From contig JAVZDD010000009.1 of NCBI GenBank assembly GCA_038874075.1, forward strand, positions 1 through 41,653: 41,653 nt of DNA, read 5' to 3'. This DNA is from Jingweiarchaeum tengchongense (GTDB lineage Archaea > Nanobdellota > Nanobdellia > Jingweiarchaeales > Jingweiarchaeaceae). Shown here piece after piece: positions 15,676-23,367 of the stretch (position 1 is its first letter; the number at the start of each line of letters is the position of its first letter). Made by a program: the position numbers and the translations under genes. The notes beneath the pieces are model-generated. The model searched no databases. It was not told where the DNA came from and worked only from the letters and a program-made list of their open reading frames with translations.

Positions 15676-16746
15676 ATGGAAGCAAGTGAAAAAAAGGAAG
15701 AAAAAATAGAAACAAAGGAAGAAAAAAAGAGGTTCGTAATCAAATTTAATCCTTGGAAAGCACTAGCAATTTTCTTTGGAATTCTATTTGTAGCATCGCT
15801 TGCTACAAATGGATTCAGTGGATTCAAATCAGGACCAACAGGGTTGGCAATTGGTACAAGCACATTAAGCGCAGAGCAAGCAGCAAACAAAGCAATTGAT
15901 TGGTTAAATAGTTACTTCAAAGCAGCTGGACAAAACATAGACATAAAGTTACTAAATACGAGTGAAGTTAGTGGTATGTATGCGTTTACCGTAGAGTTCT
16001 CTTCATCGCAGGGAAATGCAACCTTTACTTACTACGTAACAAAGGATGGTGAGTTATTCCTCCCACAAGCAATTCCCACAAGCGAGTTAATACAAGCGCA
16101 GCCAGGTACCCAAGAAGCAGGAGCAACTTGTGAAAGCTTACCAAAGGAAAGCACTCCAAAATTGGAAGCATTTGTCGTTTCATATTGTCCATATGGAATA
16201 CAGATGCAGCGAGTACTTGCAGAAATAATAAAGAATATTCCTGAACTTGCAAATTACATAAAAGTTAGATACCTTGGTGCAGTAGTGAATGGTAAAGTAA
16301 CCGCAATGCACGGTGATCAAGAAGCAACAGAGAATTTAAGACAGATTTGCATCAGAGAAGAACAACCTAATAAGTTTTGGGATTATATTAGCTGCTTCAT
16401 AAAGAAAGGAGATTCAGCTGGTTGCTTAGATTCTACAGGAATCGATAAAACTAAATTAGAAACATGTATGAGTGACAGTAATAAGGGGATAAAGTACGCG
16501 CAAGAGGACTTCAGCTTACAAGATAATTATCGTGTAACTGGTTCACCAACTTTAATATTGAATGGACAAAGAGTAAGTGAATTTAACTTTGGTGGTCGAT
16601 CTGCACAAGCAGTGAAAACACTTTTATGCTGTGGATTTACAGATATGCCAAGTGTATGTGAGCAAAACTTGACGACAACTCAGGCAGCTACAAGCTTTTC
16701 AGAAGCTTACAGTAGTTCCTCGAGTGGTTCTGGCGGTCAGTGTTAA
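15676..16746 (+). CDS. Membrane-anchored DsbA/GILT-like thioredoxin-fold protein
   Basis: About 356 residues. A charged cytoplasmic N-terminus is followed by one membrane helix (ALAIFFGILFVASLA), a small outer domain, and a thioredoxin-fold domain whose active site reads SYCPYGIQMQ: the resolving Cys of CPYC is Gly. The stretch MHGDQEATENLRQIC...FWDYISCF recalls the GILT/DsbA arrangement, and the cis-Pro loop is VTGSPTLILNG. The C-terminus has a CC pair, a Ser/Gly linker and a final free Cys (SGGQC). It likely handles disulfides outside the cell. ATG 15676 is preferred to GTG 15667; TTTATAAGTTA near 15636 is the likely TATA box. Confidence 0.82.
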   Translation: MEASEKKEEKIETKEEKKRFVIKFNPWKALAIFFGILFVASLATNGFSGFKSGPTGLAIGTSTLSAEQAANKAIDWLNSYFKAAGQNIDIKLLNTSEVSGMYAFTVEFSSSQGNATFTYYVTKDGELFLPQAIPTSELIQAQPGTQEAGATCESLPKESTPKLEAFVVSYCPYGIQMQRVLAEIIKNIPELANYIKVRYLGAVVNGKVTAMHGDQEATENLRQICIREEQPNKFWDYISCFIKKGDSAGCLDSTGIDKTKLETCMSDSNKGIKYAQEDFSLQDNYRVTGSPTLILNGQRVSEFNFGGRSAQAVKTLLCCGFTDMPSVCEQNLTTTQAATSFSEAYSSSSSGSGGQC

Positions 16747-16813
16747 ATTATTCTTTTTTTATTTTTGATAGAAAAATTAATATATTATAAAATACCATAA
16801 AGTATTACTTAAT

Positions 16814-17242
16814 ATGATAAAATTCAAAATTGATCGCAATAAATTGTATGGGGTATTTTTTGGAACTATTTTTCTAGTTATATTTTTTGTTTATATCTAT
16901 CCAACAATCACAGGTACTGCTATATTAATTACTGAAAAAAACAGTTGTAATTTGGATGCTGATGAATTTGATTTTATATTTGCATTTTCACCGCTTTGTC
17001 CACATTGTAGAAATATGGCGCCGTTAGTTATTGAGACAGAGAAAGCTGGCTACAAAGTTTATTGGTTAGATTTAACAGACAGCACATGTGTAGAAATAGC
17101 ACAGAAATATAAGAACGGGAATGCGTTTTTATATGTTCCAACATTCTTATGTTTAAAAAACGAAAGTGATTATTTAATTGGTGAAGTATCAGCATCTGAT
17201 TTAATGAATTGGGTCAAAAATTGTGTAGGTAATGCACGATGA
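16814..17242 (+). CDS. Membrane-anchored thioredoxin-like protein
   Basis: A 142-residue protein with one N-terminal membrane helix (VFFGTIFLVIFFVYIYPTI, about residues 14-32) and an outer thioredoxin-like domain. The active site is SPLCPHCRNM (CPHC, as in DsbA), and the cis-Pro is in YVPTFLC. It is shorter than classical thioredoxin at the C-terminus. CPHC sites are usually oxidising or isomerising. It follows the DsbA/GILT-like gene by 67 nt and overlaps the epimerase start by 4 nt (ATGA), so the three genes are probably one transcript. Confidence 0.85.
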   Translation: MIKFKIDRNKLYGVFFGTIFLVIFFVYIYPTITGTAILITEKNSCNLDADEFDFIFAFSPLCPHCRNMAPLVIETEKAGYKVYWLDLTDSTCVEIAQKYKNGNAFLYVPTFLCLKNESDYLIGEVSASDLMNWVKNCVGNAR

Positions 17243-18186
17243 AAGTTGTTGTTACTGGTGGTGCAGGTTTCATCGGCTCGCATATTGTTGGAGAATTAGT
17301 AAGAAGAAATCAAGAAGTCATAGTAATAGATAACTTTCATACGGGACACAAGCAAAACTTAAGTAAATTCGCTAATAAAATAAAAATTTTAGAGGGAAGA
17401 GTTTTTGATGCAATTAAAAAGAATCCAGACCTAAAACCAGATTTCATTATTCACTGTGGCATGCCATCTAGCTCACCTATGTACAAGGAAAACAGAAATA
17501 TGGTCCATAAAACAATAGAAGATGCAATTACACTCTTTGAATTCGCAAAAGAGAACGGAAGCAAAATTGTGTTAACTTCAAGCTCAAGTGTTTATAATGG
17601 TTTGCCGATTGCTTGGAAGGAAGAAATGAAGCCGATTGTTAGTGATTTTTATACAGAAACAAGACTTGCAATTGAAAGATTGGCCGAACTTTATTACAAA
17701 CTTCACAATGTAAACACAATTTGCTTAAGGTTATTCAGTGTTTATGGACCAAGGGAGGAATTCAAAAGAAATTTCGCAAATATGATCTCTCAAACGATAT
17801 GGAAAGTGTTAAAAGATGAACGCCCTGTATTTTATGGAGATGGAAATCAAACGAGAGATTTCATCTTTGTCGATGATGTTGTTAATGCATTCATACGCTC
17901 AATAGATATACTAAATAAAAAAGACGTTGGTTTCGAGATTGTTAATGTTGGTAGTGGAACCAACAAAAGTTTCAATGAAATACTTGAATTGATCAATGAA
18001 AAATTGAATAAAGATGTAAAAGCAATATATGTAAAGAATCCAATCAAAAACTATGTTTATCATACATTGGCTGATACAACAAAAATGGAAAGGTTTCTCA
18101 AATTTAAACCAAAGATAGAATTAGAAAGGGGAATAATGGAAACGATAAATTACTATAAGAAATTAGATAGATTACCAGAAATTTAA
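17239..18186 (+). CDS. NAD-dependent epimerase/dehydratase (SDR) with altered active site
   Basis: A 315-residue extended SDR of the nucleotide-sugar epimerase group. The NAD motif VTGGAGFIGSHI, the strand-5 motif LTSSSSVYNG and the C-terminal QTRDFIFVDDV are typical of GalE-like enzymes. The catalytic YxxxK is YTETR (Y138, R142), and the usual HLAA-type motif is HCGMPSSSP, so normal epimerase chemistry may be impaired or changed. It overlaps the membrane-anchored thioredoxin-like gene by 4 nt. Sugar specificity cannot be told. Role in surface glycan synthesis is the family default. Confidence 0.85.
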   Translation: MKVVVTGGAGFIGSHIVGELVRRNQEVIVIDNFHTGHKQNLSKFANKIKILEGRVFDAIKKNPDLKPDFIIHCGMPSSSPMYKENRNMVHKTIEDAITLFEFAKENGSKIVLTSSSSVYNGLPIAWKEEMKPIVSDFYTETRLAIERLAELYYKLHNVNTICLRLFSVYGPREEFKRNFANMISQTIWKVLKDERPVFYGDGNQTRDFIFVDDVVNAFIRSIDILNKKDVGFEIVNVGSGTNKSFNEILELINEKLNKDVKAIYVKNPIKNYVYHTLADTTKMERFLKFKPKIELERGIMETINYYKKLDRLPEI

Positions 18187-18198
18187 TAAAACAGAAAG

Positions 18199-18231
18199 TT
18201 TATAAAGATAAAAAGTATTCAGTGTAAACTG
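18199..18231 (+). promoter_or_regulatory. Promoter and small dyad of the Fe-S operon regulator
   Basis: TTTATAAAG (18199-18207) is a TATA box centred 28 nt before the GTG start at 18231, which predicts a leaderless mRNA. CAGTGTAAACTG at 18220-18231 is a near-perfect dyad (one mismatched pair) that would cover the transcription start, a place where the regulator encoded directly downstream could repress its own operon. Confidence 0.45.
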
Positions 18232-18626
18232 TGAAACCGCCTTGTGAAGATATTGCCAAGAATTTTTTACCTTATGTCAGGGGTTATTTAGTCAGAGAAC
18301 TCGTAAAAGAGTATGGCATGAAAAAGATTGAAGTTGCTAAGAAATTTGCATTAACAAAGGGTGCTGTTTCTCATTATGTGAACAAAAAACGTGGACGTGA
18401 AGATAAGTTCTTTGAAAGGTTTGGTTTTGTTGAAATAGAACTCAAAAGAATTGCAAAGAGAATAAGCAAAGAAAATCTCAACAGTGGTGAAATTATCTAT
18501 TGTATATGTGGACTTTGTAAGAAAATAAGGTCCAGTAGGAAATTTTGTGAGCATCATAAAAGATTGCTTGAAATAAAAGAATGTAGAACATGTGGGGGGA
18601 TAAAAAATGAGAAGAATATATCTTGA
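18231..18626 (+). CDS. HTH regulator with Cys-rich C-terminus
   Basis: A 131-residue predicted DNA-binding protein. Residues about 28-54 (KEYGMKKIEVAKKFALTKGA) form an XRE/COG2522-like helix-turn-helix ending AVSHYVNKKRG. The C-terminal part has six cysteines, C91, C93, C96, C106, C118 and C121 (CICGLC, FCEHH, CRTC), with two His, suited to bind zinc or an Fe-S cluster. It begins with GTG and overlaps the cysteine desulfurase gene by 20 nt. An Fe-S or metal-sensing regulator of the Fe-S assembly genes, an archaeal analogue of IscR, is a reasonable inference but not shown by sequence. Confidence 0.8.
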   Translation: MKPPCEDIAKNFLPYVRGYLVRELVKEYGMKKIEVAKKFALTKGAVSHYVNKKRGREDKFFERFGFVEIELKRIAKRISKENLNSGEIIYCICGLCKKIRSSRKFCEHHKRLLEIKECRTCGGIKNEKNIS

Positions 18627-19770
18627 TCATGCTGCAACAACACCTGTAGATAAAAGAGTCTTAAAGGCAATGTTACCTTATTTTTCAGAAAAATTTGGAA
18701 ATGCGTCGAGCTTACATTCTTTTGGTAGAGAAGCAAATGAAGCAATCGAAAAAGCAAGAGAAAAAATTGCTTCCTTAATCAATGCGCAAAAAGAAGAAAT
18801 ATACTTTACATCTGGAGGTACAGAATCTAATAACCTTGCAATTAAAGGAGTTGCTTTTGCGAATAGGGAAAGGGGAAAACATATCATCACTTCAAAGATT
18901 GAGCATCACGCAGTTCTTAATGTTTGTGAATGGTTAGAAAAGCAAGGATTTGAAATTACATACCTTCCAGTTGATAAATATGGTTTCATTGAATTAGATA
19001 AATTGGAAAAGGCAATTCGCAAAGATACGATCCTCGTATCAATCATGCATGCAAATAATGAGATTGGTACAATAGAACCAATAGAAGAAATTGGAAAGAT
19101 TTGTAGGAAGAAAGGTGTTTATTTCCATACAGATGCAGTACAAAGTGTTGGTAAAATACCTGTCGATGTGGAGAAAATGAATGTGGATTTACTTTCAATC
19201 TCATCACACAAAATCTATGGTCCAAAAGGGGTTGGCGCATTATATGTAAGGGATGGGGTAAAGATAGAAACAATACAACACGGTGGGGGTCACGAGAAGG
19301 GTCTGAGATCTGGTACTGAGAATGTCGCTGGGATTGTTGGTTTTGGAGAAGCGTGTTATTTGGCTGGTAAGGAAATGAAAAGGGAGATTTTGAAACAAAC
19401 TAAATTAAGGGATTACTTAATTAAAAATGTGTTAAAAATTAAATATTCCAGATTAAATGGACATCCAATTAAGCGATTACCTAATAATGCAAATTTTTGT
19501 TTTAAATTCATTGAAGGTGAATCGCTTGTTTTTCAACTTGACACAAGAGGAATTGCCGCAAGCACTGGCTCTGCTTGCTCTTCAAAATCATTAGAACCAA
19601 GTCATGTATTAACAGCGATTGGATTGAAGCCACATGAAGCGCACGGTTCATTGAGACTCACATTGGGTAAGGAAAATACAAAAAAAGAAATCGATTATGT
19701 GATTAAAGTTTTACCGGAAATCGTTGAGAATTTAAGAAAAATTTCACCTTTTAAAGGAAAGTGGGAATAG
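18607..19770 (+). CDS. iscS: Cysteine desulfurase (NifS/IscS)
   Basis: A 387-residue class V aminotransferase that takes sulfur from cysteine for Fe-S clusters. It starts with YLDHAATTPV, has the PLP-binding lysine in SSHKIYGPKGVGALYV, the His stretch HADAVQSVGK-like (HTDAVQSVGK), and the group I mobile loop with catalytic Cys: STGSACSSKSLEPSHVL. A GGGGGATAA-type site lies before the ATG, inside the regulator gene. The IscU gene begins 11 nt after its stop, so the two make a minimal ISC pair. Confidence 0.96.
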   Translation: MRRIYLDHAATTPVDKRVLKAMLPYFSEKFGNASSLHSFGREANEAIEKAREKIASLINAQKEEIYFTSGGTESNNLAIKGVAFANRERGKHIITSKIEHHAVLNVCEWLEKQGFEITYLPVDKYGFIELDKLEKAIRKDTILVSIMHANNEIGTIEPIEEIGKICRKKGVYFHTDAVQSVGKIPVDVEKMNVDLLSISSHKIYGPKGVGALYVRDGVKIETIQHGGGHEKGLRSGTENVAGIVGFGEACYLAGKEMKREILKQTKLRDYLIKNVLKIKYSRLNGHPIKRLPNNANFCFKFIEGESLVFQLDTRGIAASTGSACSSKSLEPSHVLTAIGLKPHEAHGSLRLTLGKENTKKEIDYVIKVLPEIVENLRKISPFKGKWE

Positions 19771-19781
19771 GGCGTGATCAA

Positions 19782-20288
19782 ATGACAGAATTGTATCCAA
19801 AAGAAGTAATAAAACACTTTAAGAATCCAAAAAATGTGGGTGTGATAAAGAATGCAGATGGAGTAGGTAAGGTTGGTAACATTGTATGCGGTGATGTAAT
19901 GTGGCTTTATATTAAAGTAAAGAGGGATAAGGGTGGTGAAGAAAGAATAAGTGATGTCAAATTTCAAACATTTGGATGTATCGTCGCTATTGCTGTAAGT
20001 AGTATGCTTACAGAAATTGTAAAAAATAAAACGATTGAAGAAGCAATTAAGATCACAAAGGAGGATATTTTGAAAAGGGCAGGTAAACTCCCACCAATCA
20101 AGATACATTGCTCTGTTTTAGCAGCTGATGCCCTTCATGAGGCAATTTATGATTACTTTAAGAAAAACAATAGAAAGATTCCGGAAGAACTCGAGAGAGA
20201 ACACAAAAGAATAAAATATGATTTAGAAATCCTAACCAAAAGACATAAAGAATATGTGGCACTAGAAAAAAATATATTGGAGAAGTAA
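19782..20288 (+). CDS. iscU: IscU-like Fe-S scaffold with C-terminal helical extension
   Basis: A 168-residue scaffold on which Fe-S clusters are built. Motifs are KNPKNVGVIKNADG, GNIVCGDVM (first Cys, followed by Asp), TFGCIVAIA (second Cys) and KIHCSVLAADALHEAI (third Cys). After the standard domain (to about residue 127) come about 40 charged residues predicted to form a helix or coiled coil (LEREHKRIKYDLEIL), not found in E. coli IscU. ATG 19782 follows a GGCGTGATC ribosome binding site; the in-frame GTG 19761 is rejected. It sits between IscS and the flavoprotein. Confidence 0.94.
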   Translation: MTELYPKEVIKHFKNPKNVGVIKNADGVGKVGNIVCGDVMWLYIKVKRDKGGEERISDVKFQTFGCIVAIAVSSMLTEIVKNKTIEEAIKITKEDILKRAGKLPPIKIHCSVLAADALHEAIYDYFKKNNRKIPEELEREHKRIKYDLEILTKRHKEYVALEKNILEK

Positions 20289-20289
20289 A

Positions 20290-21465
20290 ATGGGTTTTCT
20301 AGAAGAAGTCAAAAAAATCGTTGAAAATGAAAATGTTAGCGAAAGTGATTTAGACAAAGTTGTATATGCGTTCGATTCTTCATATCTAGAAGGAAAAACC
20401 AATTTTATAATATGGCCAAGGAATGTAGATGAAATTAAAAAAATAATTAAAATTGCTAATAGGGAGAGGGTCAAGATTACATTGAGGGGTGGAGGTACTG
20501 GTCTTGTTGGTGGCGCAGTGCCTGAAAATTCTGTAGTTCTAGACCTCTCAAAAATGAATAAAATACTTGAAATAAATACGGATGAGAATTACGTAATTGT
20601 GGAAGCGGGTGTAATATTGGATGATCTAAATAATGAACTTGAAAATAAAGGGTTATTATTTCCAATTAGACCGGGCAGTCATGCTGTTTGTACAATCGGG
20701 GGCATCATTGCAACAAATGCGGCAGGTATTAATGCAATTAAATACGGTAAAGTTGAGAATTGGTTAATCGAATTAGAAGTAGTTACTGGAAATGGGGATT
20801 TGAAAATAGTGAAAGGAGATGAAATAAAAGTTTTTTGTGGCTCAGAAGGTTTATACGGTGTCATAACAAAAGCGAAATTAAGATTAACAAAATCAATTAA
20901 AAAAACAACGATTTCAAAATTGGCATTAAATAATTATGAAGAATTAATGAAAGCAATAAAGGAATTTAAGGATAAAGCAGTTGCATTGGAATTCATCGAT
21001 GAAATGACTTCAAGTTTCTTAGGCATGCAACCTGCGATGTACTTAATTGCTGAATTTGAGGACGATTCCGGAGATATAAAGGAAAAGGAAGAAATAGAAA
21101 AAATAATGAGAATTAGGGATGGTATCTATGCAGCACTTGTGTCAAACAATTATTCAATAATTACAGATCCGCAAGTCCATGTTGATAAATTACCCATATT
21201 ATTAAAAGAGATAAAAAAAATGGGAAAACCTCATTTTGGGCATGTTGGAATTGGTTTGATACATGTTCATTTCAAGCCCGAGGAAGTAGGAGAAACTGAT
21301 AGATTGTATGAATTAGTACTAAAACTTGGTGGGAAAATTTCTGGGGAACATGGAATTGGTAAGCTTAAACAAAAATTCCTTAGTGAGAATGAAAAAGAGA
21401 GAATAATGAGCTTTAAGAAGAGATACGATCCAAACAATGTATTCGGTGAATTGGAATGGGTATAG
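20290..21465 (+). CDS. GlcD-like FAD-linked oxidase/dehydrogenase
   Basis: A 391-residue FAD-binding (VAO/PCMH-type) dehydrogenase of the glycolate/D-lactate family. The FAD segment RGGGTGLVGGAVPENSVVLD (about residues 66-85) and RPGSHAVCTIGGIIATNAAG (about 131-150) are clear; the C-terminal cap ends with the family motif GKISGEHGIGKLKQKF and KKRYDPNNVF. It is shorter than bacterial GlcD by about 70 residues. Its 3' end overlaps the Fe-S gene by 10 nt, so it is a subunit of a GlcD/GlcF-like complex. Substrate is a 2-hydroxy acid by family; not provable here. Confidence 0.92.
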   Translation: MGFLEEVKKIVENENVSESDLDKVVYAFDSSYLEGKTNFIIWPRNVDEIKKIIKIANRERVKITLRGGGTGLVGGAVPENSVVLDLSKMNKILEINTDENYVIVEAGVILDDLNNELENKGLLFPIRPGSHAVCTIGGIIATNAAGINAIKYGKVENWLIELEVVTGNGDLKIVKGDEIKVFCGSEGLYGVITKAKLRLTKSIKKTTISKLALNNYEELMKAIKEFKDKAVALEFIDEMTSSFLGMQPAMYLIAEFEDDSGDIKEKEEIEKIMRIRDGIYAALVSNNYSIITDPQVHVDKLPILLKEIKKMGKPHFGHVGIGLIHVHFKPEEVGETDRLYELVLKLGGKISGEHGIGKLKQKFLSENEKERIMSFKKRYDPNNVFGELEWV

Positions 21466-21800
21466 AAAAATGTTCACGCTGCGGGTTTTGTAAGGTGAAT
21501 TGTCCGATATTTAGGGTAATGCTTAGTGAAACATTAAGTCCTAGGGGTAAGATGATTCTTCTTAAAAAAGAAATTATGGATGAAGTTTTCTACATTTGTG
21601 CACTTTGTAAATCATGTGAGGAAAATTGTCCCGCTGAGATAAAAATTTCAGAGGAGATAAAGAAAATAAGGGAAAAACTGATAAAAAACAAGAAAGAGAC
21701 AGAGGCAAATAAAAAGATGATTGAGAATATCCGAAAATTTGGAAATCCATTTGGTAAAATTGAGGAAGGAAAAATACCAAGGGAGCTTTACTGCTGCTGA
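21456..21800 (+). CDS. 2x[4Fe-4S] protein, N-terminal half of a GlcF/HdrD-like subunit
   Basis: A 114-residue protein with two complete cluster motifs: CSRCGFCKVNCP (about residues 6-17) and CALCKSCEENCP (about 48-59), each C-x2-C-x2-C-x3-CP. This is the ferredoxin half of GlcF, GlpC and HdrD, which normally continue into CCG domains. Here the frame ends at ELYCC followed by TGA, and the CCG half is encoded separately 1.57 kb downstream. The start overlaps the flavoprotein gene by 10 nt. It would carry electrons from FAD to the CCG protein. The two C-terminal Cys are unusual. Confidence 0.92.
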   Translation: MGIEKCSRCGFCKVNCPIFRVMLSETLSPRGKMILLKKEIMDEVFYICALCKSCEENCPAEIKISEEIKKIREKLIKNKKETEANKKMIENIRKFGNPFGKIEEGKIPRELYCC

Positions 21801-21806
21801 TGAAAA

Positions 21807-22259
21807 ATGAAGAAGATTATTATTTTAATCATTTTGTTTGTATCAATCCTTCTTGGTTGTGTTACTCAATCACAAAGTAGCGTTCTCTTTGAAGAAGAAG
21901 GAAATTTCAGTATAAATAGGGGTGAAAATTTTATTAATTTGAATATTTCAACGGATAAAGAGGTTTATTATTCAAATGAATTGATGAACATAAAAATCGA
22001 AATTATGACTGAAAAAGAAATTAAGGATGTCTATATGATGACATACGGAATTGTCGATAATTTTGGAAGATATAGGCTCAATGACACAAGATTATTAAAC
22101 ATAAGTGCTGGAAAAAACTTGATAACATTCGAGTATAGAACACCATCATGTTATGGATGTGCCGGCATCAGTCCTGGAAATTACACATTAGTCGCAGTAA
22201 TGATGAATGGAAATGATACAATTGCAAATGCGACTTGTGAAATAGAGATAAGGGGATAA
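21807..22259 (+). CDS. Small surface lipoprotein
   Basis: A 150-residue predicted lipoprotein. The signal peptide KKIIILIILFVSILLGC ends in a lipobox LLGC, after which the mature chain is rich in Asn, Thr and Ser with beta-strand character (VYYSNELMNIKIEIM; NYTLVAVMMNG), like Ig or CARDB folds. It has a Cys pair CYGC near the end plus a further Cys, so it may have disulfides. It sits between the Fe-S protein and thioredoxin-CcdA genes. It is probably an outer-face component of the same operon, but no function is recognised. Confidence 0.75.
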   Translation: MKKIIILIILFVSILLGCVTQSQSSVLFEEEGNFSINRGENFINLNISTDKEVYYSNELMNIKIEIMTEKEIKDVYMMTYGIVDNFGRYRLNDTRLLNISAGKNLITFEYRTPSCYGCAGISPGNYTLVAVMMNGNDTIANATCEIEIRG

Positions 22260-22260
22260 T

Positions 22261-23367
22261 ATGAGAAAATTTTTGGTTTTAAGTTTAATTTTGTTTTTAG
22301 TAATTAGCTTTATGCAGATATCAAAAGCGCAAGAGAAGAAAATTTGTATTTACTTCTTTTATGGTCTCGGTTGCCCTCATTGCGCAAATGTTGAGCCTTA
22401 TTTAGATAATTTGGAGAAAAAATATCCAGAAATAGACATAAAGAGATTTGAGGTGTATTATAATAAAACAAATCAGGAGATATTCAACAAATTCTGCGAT
22501 GTTTACTGTGTGGATATTAAGGGAGTTCCGATTGTTTTTGTAGGAGACAAATTTTTAGTCGGAGACATACCAATAATAACGAATTTAGAGAATGAGGTAA
22601 AGAAATGTTTAGATACGGGTTGTCCATGTCCAGAGGAAGTAGCTAATATCTCAACAGTATCTGGGATACCGCATCAAGTTTCACCGACAACAAGAATAGA
22701 GCTCACAATCCCAGTAATTATAACCGCTGCACTCGTTGATTCTATAAATCCGTGCGCATTTGCAGTGCTTATCTTTCTCCTTACATATTTACTCGCCATC
22801 GGTGCAAAAAGTAGAATATTAAAAATTGGAGTTACTTATATTGTTACTGTTTACATTACTTATTTCTTAACAGGTCTTGGTCTATTTACCGCAATACAAT
22901 CAATTGGCATCACAAAAATCGTATATAAAATAGCAGCAATAATTGCAATCATTGCTGGTCTAATTAACATCAAGGATTTTTTCTTCTATGGAAAATGGAT
23001 AAGTTTGGAAATTCCAAAATCTAAAAAACCTTTATTAGAAAAATACATACGTAAAGCAACAATACCTGCTGCGATTGTATTGGCATTTTTGGTTTCTCTA
23101 TTTGAACTTCCATGCACTGGTGGTGCATATCTTGCAATTTTGGGGATGCTTGCAAGTCAGATGACGAGAATGGTTGCAATACCTTATTTATTATTCTATA
23201 ACTTAATCTTCATACTACCATTACTCATCATTTTATTACTTGTGTACAAGGGATTAAGTAGTGAAGAGATGGAAAAATGGAGGCTTGAAAAAAGAAAATA
23301 CATGCGATTACTGATGGGGATTGTACTTGTGTTATTGGGAATTGTAATGTTAATGGGGATTGTTTAA
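22261..23367 (+). CDS. Thioredoxin-CcdA fusion (DsbD-like thiol transporter)
   Basis: A 368-residue protein. A signal peptide (residues 1-23) leads to an outer thioredoxin-like domain with active site GLGCPHCANV and a cis-Pro loop KGVPIVFVGD. Residues about 145-368 are the CcdA/DsbD membrane domain with about six helices; the two reactive membrane cysteines are in DSINPCAFAVL and ELPCTGGAYLA. CcdA-type proteins move reducing equivalents from cytosolic thioredoxin across the membrane; here the acceptor domain is fused on. Being flanked by halves of a GlcF/HdrD-like subunit is unusual and may mean a different electron donor. Confidence 0.92.
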   Translation: MRKFLVLSLILFLVISFMQISKAQEKKICIYFFYGLGCPHCANVEPYLDNLEKKYPEIDIKRFEVYYNKTNQEIFNKFCDVYCVDIKGVPIVFVGDKFLVGDIPIITNLENEVKKCLDTGCPCPEEVANISTVSGIPHQVSPTTRIELTIPVIITAALVDSINPCAFAVLIFLLTYLLAIGAKSRILKIGVTYIVTVYITYFLTGLGLFTAIQSIGITKIVYKIAAIIAIIAGLINIKDFFFYGKWISLEIPKSKKPLLEKYIRKATIPAAIVLAFLVSLFELPCTGGAYLAILGMLASQMTRMVAIPYLLFYNLIFILPLLIILLLVYKGLSSEEMEKWRLEKRKYMRLLMGIVLVLLGIVMLMGIV

